Below are positions 36,611 through 47,519 of a stretch of DNA of 64,000 nucleotides, piece after piece. The notes below the pieces were generated by a model. It was given only the letters and a program-made list of their open reading frames with translations. It had not been told where the DNA came from and ran no database searches. The first letter of the stretch is position 1; every line of letters begins with the position of its first letter. The translations under genes were made by a program, and so were the position numbers. Source of the stretch: Halichondria panicea (Eukaryota; Porifera; Demospongiae; Suberitida; Halichondriidae); assembly GCF_963675165.1 (NCBI RefSeq), contig NC_087392.1, positions 3,927,442 through 3,991,441 of the forward strand. Direction: 5' to 3'.

Positions 36611-37440
36611 GGTCACGGTTACCTAGCTTATAGCTCATCCTTGAACAAATGATGAATCGTACTCGTGTAACAACTTCTAGACTTTAGTGCATGTATACCT
36701 GCAGGGGGGGATTTTACAGATGCAATACATTTATTACCTAATTCTTCAGGAACATATTTGATATGAACCGATAGCAGCACCATACAAGGTGTCTTTTACC
36801 ATGGGTAGTTATCATTCTGTGTCTATATAAACACACTTCTTTGCAGATTCCTCATGTTCTTCTTTAACTACCAAATACGTACGTTTTGGACATGTTCGAC
36901 TAGTTTGTTCCACCACATTGCATTCATGTGGATGCTGCAGTAGCGTTTAATATCGATCAGTATACCATGCTTGCATGGTGCACTTCAGGGAATTATATAG
37001 TTCTTAGCTGATATACATGTATATGAGAGGGGTTATACAGCAAGGGTATATACATGGCCATCGCCAGGGGATGTCCTTGTGTTGTCCCTCCCCCCCTCAT
37101 CTCTACTAGAGTGTGCAAATTCAGCCCAGAAATGTCACCTGGTGTATCAGTTACCAGCTGTAGTGCAAGCCCAAAAATAATTATAGCATTGGATACGTTA
37201 ATTAATTTTACTTGAATGAGTCCATTATATCTAGTACACGCAGGCGTAACTTATACTTATAACACATGATTGAGTTAAGATAACAAGCTATATATATACC
37301 TAATAACATACCGGTACATGTATAGTTGGATGAACTATAACCTTAATTGTCATTATTATTTTTATAAGTTTGCATTATGTTTTGGAAATAACATTCCAGT
37401 ATAGAGCAGCGCGCATGCATGATAATTTTATAGCTACTGT
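36611..37440. other. Repeat-poor intergenic region, nothing recognised
   Basis: AT-rich with short G-runs and C-runs (about 36,704 and 37,090). No exon or inverted repeat is supported. Confidence 0.4.
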
Positions 37441-37444
37441 AATT

Positions 37445-38900
37445 ATATTTAGAAAATGCTTGTCACAAACGGTGCAATCTGATTGGTTACTTGGAGGTCC
37501 TTTATTTCTCATAGAGACCTCTCAGTCATTCAGAGGTCTTCTATGGAGGTCCATTATATGTTCACTACAGTCATGCATTTAACATTTTTTACATGATACA
37601 TACAATCATACATGGAATGCTTAGCAACATCTATTTTATATACATGCACAAGTACACACAGTTTATGTTGAAGTCATAGTAGATTCTAAGGATGATGCAG
37701 TGCATCATTAAAAACAAATTTTTAAAAGTCTTTGTGTTCTGCAGTGCCGCTTTGTAGCTTTAATCTCACTCTTGCAGCTACCAATAGCTAGTGCTCTAGT
37801 GCAGAGCTAACTACTAAGTAGAATAGCAACTTTCTATTAACCATTTTTGCTATGCAAGAGACGGAAACATGACAAACTCCCTTCAGTGGGAGTTTTTTTT
37901 ATGTAGACTAGCCAGAGCAAAGCTTTAATGTTGCTTGAGGTTTGTAGAAACAGAGTCTTCTTTGTGTTAATAATAGCTTTAAGTTAGCTTGCTTAGCACT
38001 ATTCTAAATCAGTTATAGGCCTCGTCCAACGGTCACTATGGAGTTTTGAGACCCTTAGGCCCTTAGTAGCACCCTCGCTACGCTCGAGATGCTACAGCCT
38101 CGGGCCTTCGGGTCTCAAAACCCCATAGAGACCTTGGACTCAGCCTATGTTATAGTTAGAACATGGGCATGAGGTATCTATGTGTTATAGTGTCCCAAAG
38201 CTCGAGGGCTTTAGCCCGAGGGATGAGGGACACTATAACCATAGATACCGAATGCACATGTTCTAACTGATTTAGATCCCAAAACCTATTGGCTACTAGA
38301 AATGCACTAGCTTAGCAACAGTCAATTAACCTATATAAACAGCCAACCTAGCAACTGCATCATTATTCTTTTGAAAACTAATATCTGAAGTTGGCATCTC
38401 TGTGGTCTCTAAATCTGTGGTCTCTATTCAAGTCAACCCTGTTCCTCCACCTCAGTTTGATACAAAATTATAGTCCTAGCTCCACCCACAAAACGGAAAC
38501 ATCCAGCTCCTCCCCCAGTTTTGCAGCAAACAAGCCTAGCACACTTCCCAAGAAACGAGCGGCTCGTACTACTCTCACAAAGTGAAAGGAAGACAACTAA
38601 GCTATAATTTGCAGCAAACAAGCCCAGCAAACGAGCGGCTCCTATACTACTCTTGAACAAAGCGAAAGGAACTTTAGGAAGAAGCCAAAGCTAGAATCCT
38701 AGCACTTCCATACATCCAGCTCCTCCCCCATGCAGCCTTGCAGCAAAAAAGCACAGCACACTGCCCAAAAAACGAGCGTCTCCTACTACTTTCGAACAAA
38801 GCCAAAAAAAGAAACTAGAGCTTCTCTCTTTCATTCTAGTTCATTATTACTAGACAAAGCATCTAGCTACAATAATTTTTATGTTATTACATGTGAATCT
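37445..38900. repeat. Dispersed repeat 'GAAAATGCTTGTCACAAA', copy 2, with degenerate tandem units
   Basis: The left 120 bp matches 27,875-27,995. A strong hairpin around 38,165-38,265 pairs GAACATGGGCATGAGGTATC with GATACCGAATGCACATGTTC. Three diverged units of about 110-120 bp at 38,500-38,810 share TTGCAGCAAACAAGC, AAACGAGCGGCTC and GAACAAAGC. It is related to the array at 28,314-28,450. A partial 0.6-kb repeat lies at 37,730-37,850. Confidence 0.65.
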
Positions 38901-39159
38901 TCTTGTAAATCACAATACAATGTACAATGTTGTAGTTTGTAGCCCAGAGCAATCTATAGTACCGGTACTATAGCTCATATTCCCTGCTAAATACACTCAA
39001 ATGGGATCTAAAACTATTATATAGAATGTCCTTGCAACCTAGCTAGAATAGTCTAGGAGTAATGTTTACTATAGTACAGTACTGTTGTGGTTTACCACAG
39101 GATTAATCATAGTTCCTGATATCAAGTAATGCCCTGTGAGGCCGTGTCTTCACATGTTA

Positions 39160-39757
39160 CTTATGCCTCGGTGCGCATGCCGCAAGCGAGGTATACGGGT
39201 AGTGTGTGTGTGTGTCTGTGTGTCTGTTTGTGTGTCTGTGTGTGTGTGTGTGTAGACTGTTACAGCTGCTCATGGATCAATCAAGTGCAAGTAAGATTTC
39301 TATAGGCTTCTAGTCATGCTTACTTGGATTATATTCGTGGATTTGCAAAATAATGCTTCGTTCTCGAATTATGCCTAGTTTTGCTTACTTCGAATGCCAT
39401 TGCAGCCTTTTCAGAAGAGTGCGTAGCAAAACTTATTCACCGAGTGTTGCTACTCTACTTAGTAGCTAGCTCTGCACTAGAATGCTAGCTATTGGTAGCT
39501 GCAAGAGTAGAAGAGAGCTGCAATGCTCTCTAGCTCTGCTGATGCAGCCATTAATTGAATTTTTGGCATCGATTATTTTTAACACAATCACATGGTCAAT
39601 CATTATCCACTCTTTGAGTTGCATGCAGCAAAATTAATTAATGTAAATGTTCATCATGTGTATAAAAGCTATTAGTAGCTTTATATTACGTATATAGCTT
39701 ATATTATGTAGCTTTGGCACCTCCACCGAGGCATCAGCACCCGCGGTGCTTTCATTA
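39160..39757. repeat. Dispersed 0.6-kb repeat, copy 2 (inverted)
   Basis: Reverse orientation of 7,564-8,138: starts TTATGCCTCGGTGCGCATGC and ends CACCGAGGCATCAGCACCCG. It includes a (TG)n microsatellite at about 39,200-39,252 and the shared TGCTTACTTGGATTA and AAATAATGCTTCGTTCTCGA words. Confidence 0.85.
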
Positions 39758-40020
39758 CATTAGCTATACACAAACATGGTTGTGTTATTAATTGACGTAC
39801 ATGTACTATATTTATGTTTTCAGTGTAGGTGACTTTCCAATCGTAAAAACATTTTTATTATACCTCTCATCTGAACTTTAGTGCTCACACACGTTATGTT
39901 ACCATTGTTGATTTATCACATTCACAAACAGCAATAATTATTAATAGTTGCAGGGAAGTGTCATAGAAACAACATACACATTTGGATGTATAGGATACTA
40001 CAATAAGACAGAGGAAAAAA

Positions 40021-42288
40021 TTACGCAAAAATAGCTATTTCACATTTTCTTGGTGCACCATGTCCTCCCACAACCATCAGTTTGTTCCCAGGAAGGGCAG
40101 CAGTCACGCATCCATATTGAGGTGTCAACATTTGACTAATGACAGTCCAAGATGTCATGTTGTACTGATATATGTCCTTAGTCTTATCTCTTTTGGAGTC
40201 CCACCCACCCACTGCCAGCAGGTGGCCATTGACAGTAACAAGAGAGGAATAACTAACTGGCAAAGAGACCACCTTTTCCCATATAGCTGAGCTTGGCTGG
40301 GACTGAGTTAGTTGTCTTAACGAACATTTGTACACTGAATACATCTCTTGATCAATAGTTCTTGAATGCATGTACACATAGTCTCCACAGATTGTTGATG
40401 ATGGTTGATGGGTTGGCACAGGTAGTGAGCTAACAATAGACCATTGCATGTTAGCAGTGTTTAATATTTCGACTGTATTTAAATTTATTAAATCACAAAA
40501 TCCCCCAGCTACTACAAGTGTGTTGTTAGCGTACACAGCTCCAGGTCCCCTCCGTTTCGTTGGCATGGGAGGAAAATGTTCGACCCATTTGTTGTTAATG
40601 TAGCAGTAGAGTTTGCTACTATAAGGTTGTGTAACTGACCCTCCCCCCACAGTTGTGAGCATGTCATCAACACTGACGATAGTGAGCATTGCGTTAGGGC
40701 GTTGTGGTAACTCGTGCCACTGATTGTTGCTAAACTCATAAATAGTTTCACTTCCATACGAATTAAAGTATGCCTTGTTTCCAATGACGGTTGAGGATCC
40801 GTACCCAATATCTACAGGTGCATCAGGTAGCGACTCTGTTGTAATAAGTTTCATTGGTGCAGTTTGAGTATCTTGCAGTGCGACTTGGTACATTCGAGTC
40901 GATAAATTGTGAATTTCCTCGTTCTTGCTCGCCAGGGTTTGTCTCAGTTGAGCCACTTCTCTGTCTCGTTGCTCAATGGCTTGTCGGAGGGCAGAAGTGT
41001 TCTCCTCACTTGATTGCAACTCCTGGTTGAGTTTCCTCAGCTGTCTCTCCCTGGCTTTAGCCTCCGTTTGAAGGGCTGCTTTGTCTTGTTGAAGGGTTTC
41101 GGTGGCTTGGCCTATTCTTTTAATGACTTGACCATTTTCGATGTCCTTTGTTTGTAGTAACTGTTCATTTTTTTGTATTATAGTTTCTCGATTATTTTGT
41201 AGCTGTGTGTCTTTTAGTGTAATTTGCTCATTCATTTCTCTCATCAGCTCTTGATTTTCTGTTATCACCTGTTGCTTTCTTAGTAGTTGTTCATCTTTCT
41301 CTCTGAGGATCAGATGCAGGTTTTGTTGGGAGCTTTCCTGGTACCATGGTGTGTTTTTGAGAATATCTAGTGTTTGGCAGAGCTGTTGGGAAGATGGTCG
41401 TTCAAAATCTCTATCTTTGAGGCAGTGACGAGCAATCGGCAGTAGAGGATGGGTAGGCTCAATCAGGCTGATGTGGGCTTGTCTTCTCTCTACCTCCGGC
41501 ACTGAAACGTTGGCTTGAATTGCTTGAGTCGGAAATCGTGGATCAACCAGTTCTCTCGTTTCAAATGGATCAGTTGGATTTGGAAACTGTCGAGTTGTGA
41601 TCTGAACTAGAAGCACACCAAATGAGAAGTTATCTAGTTTCTCAGTGTACACTGGTGGTTGCTTTAGTGCTTCAGGAGACATGAAAGCTGGTGTTCCCGG
41701 GCATGTGGTCATTGTGGCTAATCCGGTGACGTTTATGTCCCTGAATTTGGACATTCCGAAATCGGTGATTTTGGCTCGATTACCTGCAATCAGTAGAACA
41801 TTGTTGCTGGAGAGGTCGCGATGGATAATCTCATTGGTGTGGAGAAAGGCAAGTGCTTGAGCTATGTCGTAGGAGAGGATGACTTGGATGTGGTAGGGAA
41901 TATCTCCAGGTGATGACTCCAGGAAGTGTGTCAGACTCTCGTCCATGAGCTCCATGAGAAGAACTGGTGCATTTGTGTCCGGATCACGATATGTCCCTAG
42001 GTACTGTACAATGTTGGGGTGGTTGATACGACTCAGAAATGCACACTCTGTTTCGAATCTTCTAAACGGGTGTCTATGTTCTTTGCCAGGATCGGGAGCA
42101 ATCGTTTGGAAGAGCACTGGATAGAGTAGCTTGGCAGCACAAAGTAGCTGGTCACACTTGGCTTTACACACTGCCCCATAGGAGCCAGTACCAAGCATCT
42201 TGTTCTTGAAGAGTTCAACCTTTTGGAATGCATACTCTCGTTCATGGTCTTGTCTCTTAGCCATTGTGATGTTTGTTCTTTTAGCCAA
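40021..42288 (-). CDS. Protein kinase-coiled coil-Kelch protein 1
   Basis: Single exon, 755 residues from the upstream ATG. The paralogues begin at the equivalent of residue 9 (42,264), which is the likelier start. Kinase about 27-310: glycine loop GTGSYGAV (33-40), Lys53, HRDLSSNN (156-163), DFGMSK (176-181), GTPAFMSPE (198-206), so all catalytic residues are present. It resembles tyrosine-kinase-like (TKL) kinases. A coiled coil rich in Gln/Glu/Lys follows (about 320-475), then Kelch repeats to the end with Gly-Gly doublets (TTVGG, VVAGG, AVGG, VVGG), forming a probable beta-propeller. No signal peptide or membrane helix, so presumably cytoplasmic. Its kinase tail (ELVDPRFPTQ) matches gene 3 but its Kelch half matches gene 2. 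Substrates are unknown. Confidence 0.93.
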   Translation of the reverse strand: MAKRTNITMAKRQDHEREYAFQKVELFKNKMLGTGSYGAVCKAKCDQLLCAAKLLYPVLFQTIAPDPGKEHRHPFRRFETECAFLSRINHPNIVQYLGTYRDPDTNAPVLLMELMDESLTHFLESSPGDIPYHIQVILSYDIAQALAFLHTNEIIHRDLSSNNVLLIAGNRAKITDFGMSKFRDINVTGLATMTTCPGTPAFMSPEALKQPPVYTEKLDNFSFGVLLVQITTRQFPNPTDPFETRELVDPRFPTQAIQANVSVPEVERRQAHISLIEPTHPLLPIARHCLKDRDFERPSSQQLCQTLDILKNTPWYQESSQQNLHLILREKDEQLLRKQQVITENQELMREMNEQITLKDTQLQNNRETIIQKNEQLLQTKDIENGQVIKRIGQATETLQQDKAALQTEAKARERQLRKLNQELQSSEENTSALRQAIEQRDREVAQLRQTLASKNEEIHNLSTRMYQVALQDTQTAPMKLITTESLPDAPVDIGYGSSTVIGNKAYFNSYGSETIYEFSNNQWHELPQRPNAMLTIVSVDDMLTTVGGGSVTQPYSSKLYCYINNKWVEHFPPMPTKRRGPGAVYANNTLVVAGGFCDLINLNTVEILNTANMQWSIVSSLPVPTHQPSSTICGDYVYMHSRTIDQEMYSVYKCSLRQLTQSQPSSAIWEKVVSLPVSYSSLVTVNGHLLAVGGWDSKRDKTKDIYQYNMTSWTVISQMLTPQYGCVTAALPGNKLMVVGGHGAPRKCEIAIFA

Positions 42289-42586
42289 CTATAGGTGCAT
42301 TAGTCTGTGTGCTAGTAGTTTACTTGGGTATGTTGGGTACATCCGAGTATTTATAGCCATGCATGTAATTTGTATTCGTATCATCTAGCACTATGGTTAC
42401 AATAACAATGAAAATGTTAGTTATTCTTTTCATGTCATTGTGTATTGTATATGTAGAGAAGAGTACAGGTATACGTGTATAGAGTGGATCCCTACATTAC
42501 AGACTGTAGAGCATTGTATAGCGGAAACACCAGTTTTACAATAATGTTATGTGTGTTGTTATATGTATTGACTGCTTTGACTGCAG
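42289..42586. other. 5' flank of kinase gene 1
   Basis: Presumed promoter of the minus-strand gene ending at 42,288. Its distal part (TAGAGCATTGTATAGCGGAA, about 42,506-42,525) recurs at 47,440-47,460 (AGAGCTTTGTATAGCGGAAA), so it belongs to the duplicated spacer. No clear TATA box. Confidence 0.45.
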
Positions 42587-42745
42587 GCAGAGGGGCTAAT
42601 AGACGAGTGCAATGAACAGGAGAGCATATTTGTGCATGCAACACGGGCTGGTGGGTGATGGGTTCGTGGAAGAAGATATCCTCCGATGCATGTGCACATG
42701 CAGAGCAACCTGCGATTAGATCAGGATCGCACGGCCTCCACTGAC
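42587..42745 (+). pseudogene. SMARCAD1: SMARCAD1-like relic, helicase C-terminal end
   Basis: After a CTGCAG acceptor, plus-strand codons read AEGLIDECNEQESIFV then HATRAGG. These align with the SMARCAD1 segment ending in KAGG (human RIHLIDEFNTDMDIFV). They are followed, after a deletion and frame changes, by FVEEDIL and MQSNLRLDQDRTA, matching the protein's last 50 residues. The remaining helicase motifs are missing, so this cannot be functional. Confidence 0.8.
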
Positions 42746-43220
42746 TATGGTGAGAGACGGGGGTCGCTCATAATATTCATGTTTACACAGTGTGAAGATT
42801 TGCATCTAAAATCTTCGGTGAATGTAATTATTCGTGGCTGTACACAATGTACACTAATACACAATGTACACTATAAATAGTGCTGCCTAGAGTCTAGCGT
42901 GGTATTTTAATAGTAATGGCAAGCGTCTTTTAATAGATTTCACAAATGTCGCCCTTACCTTACAAACTAAAGCATAATTATAGTAATACGTTGTGTTGCC
43001 AATTAACCTACATGTTACTTCATGATACTGTACTGTGTAATTAGTATAGGCAATTTTCACATCATAGAAATCTTTGTGTATGTACCTTTTAGTACGCACA
43101 CATGTTATGCTACCATTGTTGAGCTGTTCGATAATCAAGCCGAGTGCTTTATGTAGATCAATAAAACGCGACAACTCTCAACATACAAGGGATTCACGTA
43201 TACAATAAGACACACAAAAA
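42746..43220. other. Spacer between kinase genes 1 and 2
   Basis: No gene. The segment ACGCACACATGTTATGCTAC (43,090-43,109) resembles CTCACACACGTTATGTTACC (39,884-39,903), so the 3' flank of the kinase unit is itself duplicated. Confidence 0.5.
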
Positions 43221-45488
43221 TTAGGCAAAGGTAGCTATTTCACATTTTCTTGGTGCACCATGTCCTCCCACAACCATCAGTTTGTTCCCAGGAAGGGCAG
43301 CTGTGACGCATCCATATTGAGGTGTCAACATTTGACTAATGACAGTCCAAGATATCATGTTGTACTGATATATGTCCTTAGTCTTATCTCTTTTGGAGTC
43401 CCACCCACCTACTGCCAGCAGGTGACCATTGATGGTAACAAGAGAGGAATAACTAACTGGCAAAGAGACCACCTTCTCCCATACAGCTGAGCTTGGCTGG
43501 GACTGAGTTAGTTGTCTTAATGAACATTTGTACACTGAATACATCTCTTGATCAATAGTTCTTGAATGTATGTACATATAGTCTCCACAGATCGTTGATG
43601 ATGGTTGATGAGTTGGCACAGGTAGTGAGCTAACAATAGACCATTGCATGTTAACAGTGTTTAATATTTCGACTGTATTTAAATTCATTAAATCGCAAAA
43701 TCCCCCAGCCACTACAAGTGTGTTGTTAGCGTACACAGCTCCAGGCCCCCTCCGTCTTGTTGGCATGGGAGGAAAGTGTTCGACCCATTTGTTGTTAATG
43801 TAGCAGTAGAGTTTGCTACTATAAGGTTGTGTGACTGACCCTCCCCCCACAGTTGTGAGTATGTCATCAACACTGACGATAGTGAGCATTGCGTTAGGGC
43901 GTTGTGGTAACTCGTGCCACTGATTGTTGCTAAACTCATAAATAGTTTCACTTCCATACGAATTAAAGTATGCCTTGTTTCCAATCACGGTTGAGGATCC
44001 GTACCCAATATCCACAGGTGCATCAGGTAGCGACTCTGTTGTAATAAGTTTCATTGGTGCAGTTTGAGCATCTTGCAGTGCAACTTGGTGCATTCGAGTT
44101 GATAGATCGTGAATCTCCTCACTCTTACTCGCTAACGTTTGTCTCAATTCAGTCACTTCTCTGTCTCGTTGATCGATGACTTGTCGGAGGGCAGCAGTTT
44201 TTTCCTCACTTGATTGCAACTCCTGGTTGAGTTTCCTCAGCTGTCTCTCCCTCGCTTCAGCCTCATGTTTAAGGGTTGCTTTGTCTTGCTGGAGGGTTTC
44301 GTTTTTTTGTGTTGCTTGGCCTATTCTTTTAATGATTTGACCATTTTCAATTTCATTTGTTTGCAACTGTTCATTTTTTTGCGTTATAATTTCTCGATTT
44401 GTTTTTAGCTGTGTGTCTTTTTGTGTAATTTGTTCATTCATTTCTCTCATCAGCTCTCGATTTTCTGTTATCATCTGTTGCTTTGCTTGTAGTTGTTCAT
44501 CTTTCTCTCTGAGGATCGGGTTCAGGTATTGTTGGGAGCTTTCCTGGTACTGTGGTGTCATTTTGAGATCATCCAGTGTTTGGCAAAGCTCTTGGGAAGA
44601 TGGTCTTTCAACATCTCTGTCTTTGAGGCAGTAACAAGCAATCGGCAGTAGAGGGTGGGTGGGCTCAATCAAGCTGATATGGGATTGTCGTCTGTCAAGT
44701 TCTTGAATCGGCAATTTAGCTTCAACTGTGCGACCTGGACTTCGTGGATCGGGAAGTTGAATGGTGTCAAATCGATCTGTTGGCTTTGGAAATTGTCGTG
44801 TTGTTATCTGCACTAGCAGCACACCAAATGAGAAATTGTCTAGTTTCTCTGTGTATACTGGTGGTTCGTTTAGTGCCTCAGGAGACATGAAGGCTGGTGT
44901 TCCCGGGCATCCGGTCAATGTGGCTAGTCGTGTGACATTTATGTCCGTGAATTTGGACATTCCGAAATCGGTGACTTTGGCTCGAGTGCCTGCAATCAGT
45001 AGAACATTGTTGCTGGAGAGGTCGCGATGAATGATCCCATTGGAGTGGAGAAAGGCTAGTGCCTGAGCTATGTCATAGGAAAGGTTGACTTGGATGTTGT
45101 AGGGAATGTCTCCAGGTGATGACTCCAGGAAGTGTGTCAGACTCTCGTCCATGAGCTCCATGAGAAGAACTGGTGCATTTGTGTCTGGATCGCGATAGGT
45201 CCCTAAGTACTGTACAATGTTAGGGTGGTTGATACGTTTCAGAAATGCACACTCTTTTTCAAATCTTCTAAACGGGCGCCTGTGTTCTTTGCCATTATCA
45301 GGAGCAATCATTTGGAAGAGCACTGGATAGAGTAGCTTGGCAGCACAGAATAGCTCATCACACTTGGCTTTACACACTGCCCCGTAGGAGCCAGTACCAA
45401 GGGTATCATTCTTGAAGAGTTGAACACTTTGGAATATGTACTCTTGTTCACAATCTTTTATCTCGGCCATATAGCTATTGCATGACAC
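43221..45488 (-). CDS. Protein kinase-coiled coil-Kelch protein 2
   Basis: Single exon, 755 residues; the family start is probably the second ATG (45,470, MAEIKDCEQEYIF). The kinase core is intact: GTGSYGAV, AAKLL lysine, HRDLSSNN, DFGMSK, GTPAFMSPE. The end of the kinase lobe (DRFDTIQLPDPRSP) is of the type found in gene 4, whereas the Kelch half is almost identical to gene 1 over about 280 residues. The coiled coil carries repeated 'TQKDTQLKTNREIITQKNEQ' units, suggesting heptad expansion. It is probably a cytoplasmic signalling kinase whose propeller binds partners; the pathway is unknown. Confidence 0.93.
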   Translation of the reverse strand: MSCNSYMAEIKDCEQEYIFQSVQLFKNDTLGTGSYGAVCKAKCDELFCAAKLLYPVLFQMIAPDNGKEHRRPFRRFEKECAFLKRINHPNIVQYLGTYRDPDTNAPVLLMELMDESLTHFLESSPGDIPYNIQVNLSYDIAQALAFLHSNGIIHRDLSSNNVLLIAGTRAKVTDFGMSKFTDINVTRLATLTGCPGTPAFMSPEALNEPPVYTEKLDNFSFGVLLVQITTRQFPKPTDRFDTIQLPDPRSPGRTVEAKLPIQELDRRQSHISLIEPTHPLLPIACYCLKDRDVERPSSQELCQTLDDLKMTPQYQESSQQYLNPILREKDEQLQAKQQMITENRELMREMNEQITQKDTQLKTNREIITQKNEQLQTNEIENGQIIKRIGQATQKNETLQQDKATLKHEAEARERQLRKLNQELQSSEEKTAALRQVIDQRDREVTELRQTLASKSEEIHDLSTRMHQVALQDAQTAPMKLITTESLPDAPVDIGYGSSTVIGNKAYFNSYGSETIYEFSNNQWHELPQRPNAMLTIVSVDDILTTVGGGSVTQPYSSKLYCYINNKWVEHFPPMPTRRRGPGAVYANNTLVVAGGFCDLMNLNTVEILNTVNMQWSIVSSLPVPTHQPSSTICGDYMYIHSRTIDQEMYSVYKCSLRQLTQSQPSSAVWEKVVSLPVSYSSLVTINGHLLAVGGWDSKRDKTKDIYQYNMISWTVISQMLTPQYGCVTAALPGNKLMVVGGHGAPRKCEIATFA

Positions 45489-45785
45489 TTATGTAAACTA
45501 TTCGTGTACAGTTTTGCTAGCTACAAAAGGGGTGGATGGTTTTTGGGTGTGTTAGATTTATAATCATGTGCAGCGTAGATATTCACGACCCGTATTCATC
45601 ATCGGTAACTATGTTTACGATACCACAAAATGCCTTATGCGTGGTGGCCTTTCCCTAGCAACAAAACTATGATTATAGTTAGCGAATTTCAGTCTTTAAG
45701 AAAGGTAGTTGTATGTGCAATGGATCCAATGGCTTAGTTCGTAGTTTTTCACTGTGTGTCACTATTATTTATCTTTGCATTGTAT
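45489..45785. other. 5' flank of kinase gene 2
   Basis: Presumed promoter, reading to the minus strand. TGGTTTTTGGGTGTGTTAG and CAGCGTAGATATTC (about 45,537-45,583) recur upstream of kinase gene 4 (57,293-57,351), and partly upstream of gene 3 (51,140-51,165) and at 58,655-58,690. Confidence 0.5.
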
Positions 45786-45998
45786 TTCTATGAGCTCAAC
45801 GAGAGGATAGTTGTGATGGTAGACCTTCCAAAGACACCAACCATCCACTACTCCTGAGGCATGCACCACTATACTGACGACACTCTATACACTGCCTTCT
45901 AAAGGAGCACAATCACAGAGATGCTCATCACAACCTGCTATGGGGGGAAATGAGTGTAATGTCTGCCTTTGAACTGCACCTTCTTGTAGATCTATTTT
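45786..45998 (+). pseudogene. SMARCAD1: SMARCAD1-like relic, NHPLL + FELH exon
   Basis: Plus-strand fragment containing YELNERIVVMVDL, a worn NHPLL region, and EMSVMSAFELHLL near the end. It corresponds to the SMARCAD1 stretch around QLRKMANHPLL and MTDFELHVL. Indels break the frame. Confidence 0.75.
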
Positions 45999-46047
45999 AT
46001 AGTAAGAAGATCAGAAATCAAAATACAGTATACTGGTATAGTTTATC

Positions 46048-46130
46048 AAACCTTGCGTGCACGCAAGGTTTAATGAGTTACAACAACATTAATGAGTTAC
46101 AACAACATAATTATGTTGTTGTAACTCATT
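46048..46130. repeat. Two perfect palindromes (24 bp and 40 bp)
   Basis: AAACCTTGCGTGCACGCAAGGTTT (46,048-46,071) has AAACCTTGCGTG mirrored exactly. Bases 46,091-46,130 are a perfect 40-bp palindrome whose half is AATGAGTTACAACAACATAA. The same half, one base short, precedes it in tandem at 46,072-46,090. Confidence 0.9.
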
Positions 46131-46227
46131 AGCTTGCAATGATAATTACGATGATTAGCAGGAGCAGAACAAGCCCAAAGACAGTGCAACCAGTGACGAG
46201 CATTATAGACAATGTTGGGGAAAATGT
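46129..46227 (-). CDS. Orphan terminal exon with a single transmembrane helix
   Basis: After a TTTTGCAG acceptor, 32 codons read TFSPTLSIMLVTGCTVFGL then a run of Val/Leu/Ile to IIIAS and a stop. The result is a 22-residue hydrophobic segment with almost no lumenal tail, as in tail-anchored proteins or receptor ends. No upstream exon was recognised, so it may be a relic or the last exon of an unrecognised minus-strand gene. The stop codon overlaps the end of the 40-bp palindrome. Confidence 0.4.
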   Translation of the reverse strand, partial: TFSPTLSIMLVTGCTVFGLVLLLLIIVIIIAS

Positions 46228-46853
46228 CTGCAAAACGTGGATAATTATTATTATACTAAAGGCACAGATTCTATCTGCACATGCACAGTACTAGGTGCGG
46301 TGTGTCTGTGTTTGTATGTATGTGTGTGTGCGTGTGTTTGGAAGAAGCACAAGACTAACTGAGTTGGATGGAACCTCACGCTGAAGCATGCCATTGTTTT
46401 AAACAGGATACACATTTATTACTAGGATAATGCATGTAGGTTAAACCGGTTAGGAAGTTTAAAAATTGAATTAAATATTCTATACACGTGGTAGTCGTAA
46501 GAAGCTAAGTAACTCACGTGACGACGTCAATGCTAGTGAGGATGCTTTTTGTTATTTTAGTGGTTTACGGCTATTTTTAATACCATGATGATCGTGCTTA
46601 GGCTCATGTGATTTCCATATTTCTGGGTATTACATTTTAAGTGTTGTGGTATGCACTGTAGTATGAGCTGTAGGACCTAATCTTGGTTCTGACAATGTGG
46701 ATTTTCCACCAGTCAAAATAATAGATGCCATGCAGTGGCGTGTATGTGTGTGTGTACGTGTGTGTGTGTCTTTTAGGATAACGGTGTGGATGTCAATGAC
46801 GTTTTTAGATTGTCGAGTTTTAGTAGCTCAAAATAATGAGTACAAATATTCAG

Positions 46854-47060
46854 TACCGTATAGCGGGTAATTTTCGTGGGGTAAAATATTCGTTATTTTC
46901 GTGCAAGCTGACCTCCACGAAATTTTAACGTAGGCGTGGCTTACCGGAACGTAGGAATACAGTGCAGGCAACGAGACTAAACGAAATTTTTACTCATGAA
47001 AACCACCGTTTCTCAAGTTGAACGATTTTTTACCCCACGAAACTTCCCCACTATACGGTA
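46854..47060. repeat. MITE family 'ACCGTATAGCG', copy 4 (best preserved)
   Basis: The left TACCGTATAGCGGGTAATTT and right CCCCACTATACGGTA are terminal inverted repeats. The match continues inward as TTCGTGGGGTAAAATATTCG against TTTTTTACCCCACGAAACTT. Confidence 0.88.
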
Positions 47061-47149
47061 CTATATAGTACTGGTCTTACTGCATAGGTTAAAATTAACA
47101 GGTGTAATTTCATGTTACGTAATGCACATGTACACTCATACATAGTAGA

Positions 47150-47420
47150 ATACACCCTACCCGGGAGCTCGGTGGGAATGTCAGGAAAATGTGAATTTCT
47201 GAATTTTTATTGCTCAAAATTCATTTTATAGATCTAGCATCATGTATTGGTGTTCAGTCAGTTTATAATGATGCTCGACTTGTTTCTACGGCAAGAAGGC
47301 CATACCCACTTCCATAACTAGACAACTGCAGACACCTGTCACCAAAAAGTGAGTTGGTGCTCACTTTGTAGCTGACAAGAGTACATGTGTATATAGAGTG
47401 GAGCTTATGTTTTATAACAG
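47150..47420. repeat. Duplicated spacer box, copy 1
   Basis: ACCCGGGAGCTCGGTGGGAA, TCAGGAAAATGTGAATTTCTG, TTGGTGTTCAGTCAGTTTA, ATGCTCGACTTGTTTCTACGGC and CACTTTGTAGCTGACAAGAG recur with few changes at 57,590-57,900 and partly at 51,990-52,130. This non-coding block travels with the kinase units. Confidence 0.8.
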
Positions 47421-47519
47421 GCTTACCAATACTGTAACAGTAGAGCTTTGTATAGCGGAAAGTATCTGTTTACAATGTGTCTGTGTGTGTGTGTGTGTGT
47501 GCTAGATTAACTGTTTTGA

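Noticed and set aside
44761..45030. Plus-strand frames inside each kinase gene (also 56607-56837, 62256-62486, 41645-41860)
   Set aside because: Identical position in every paralogue, because they are antisense of the conserved kinase catalytic loop. No independent evidence.
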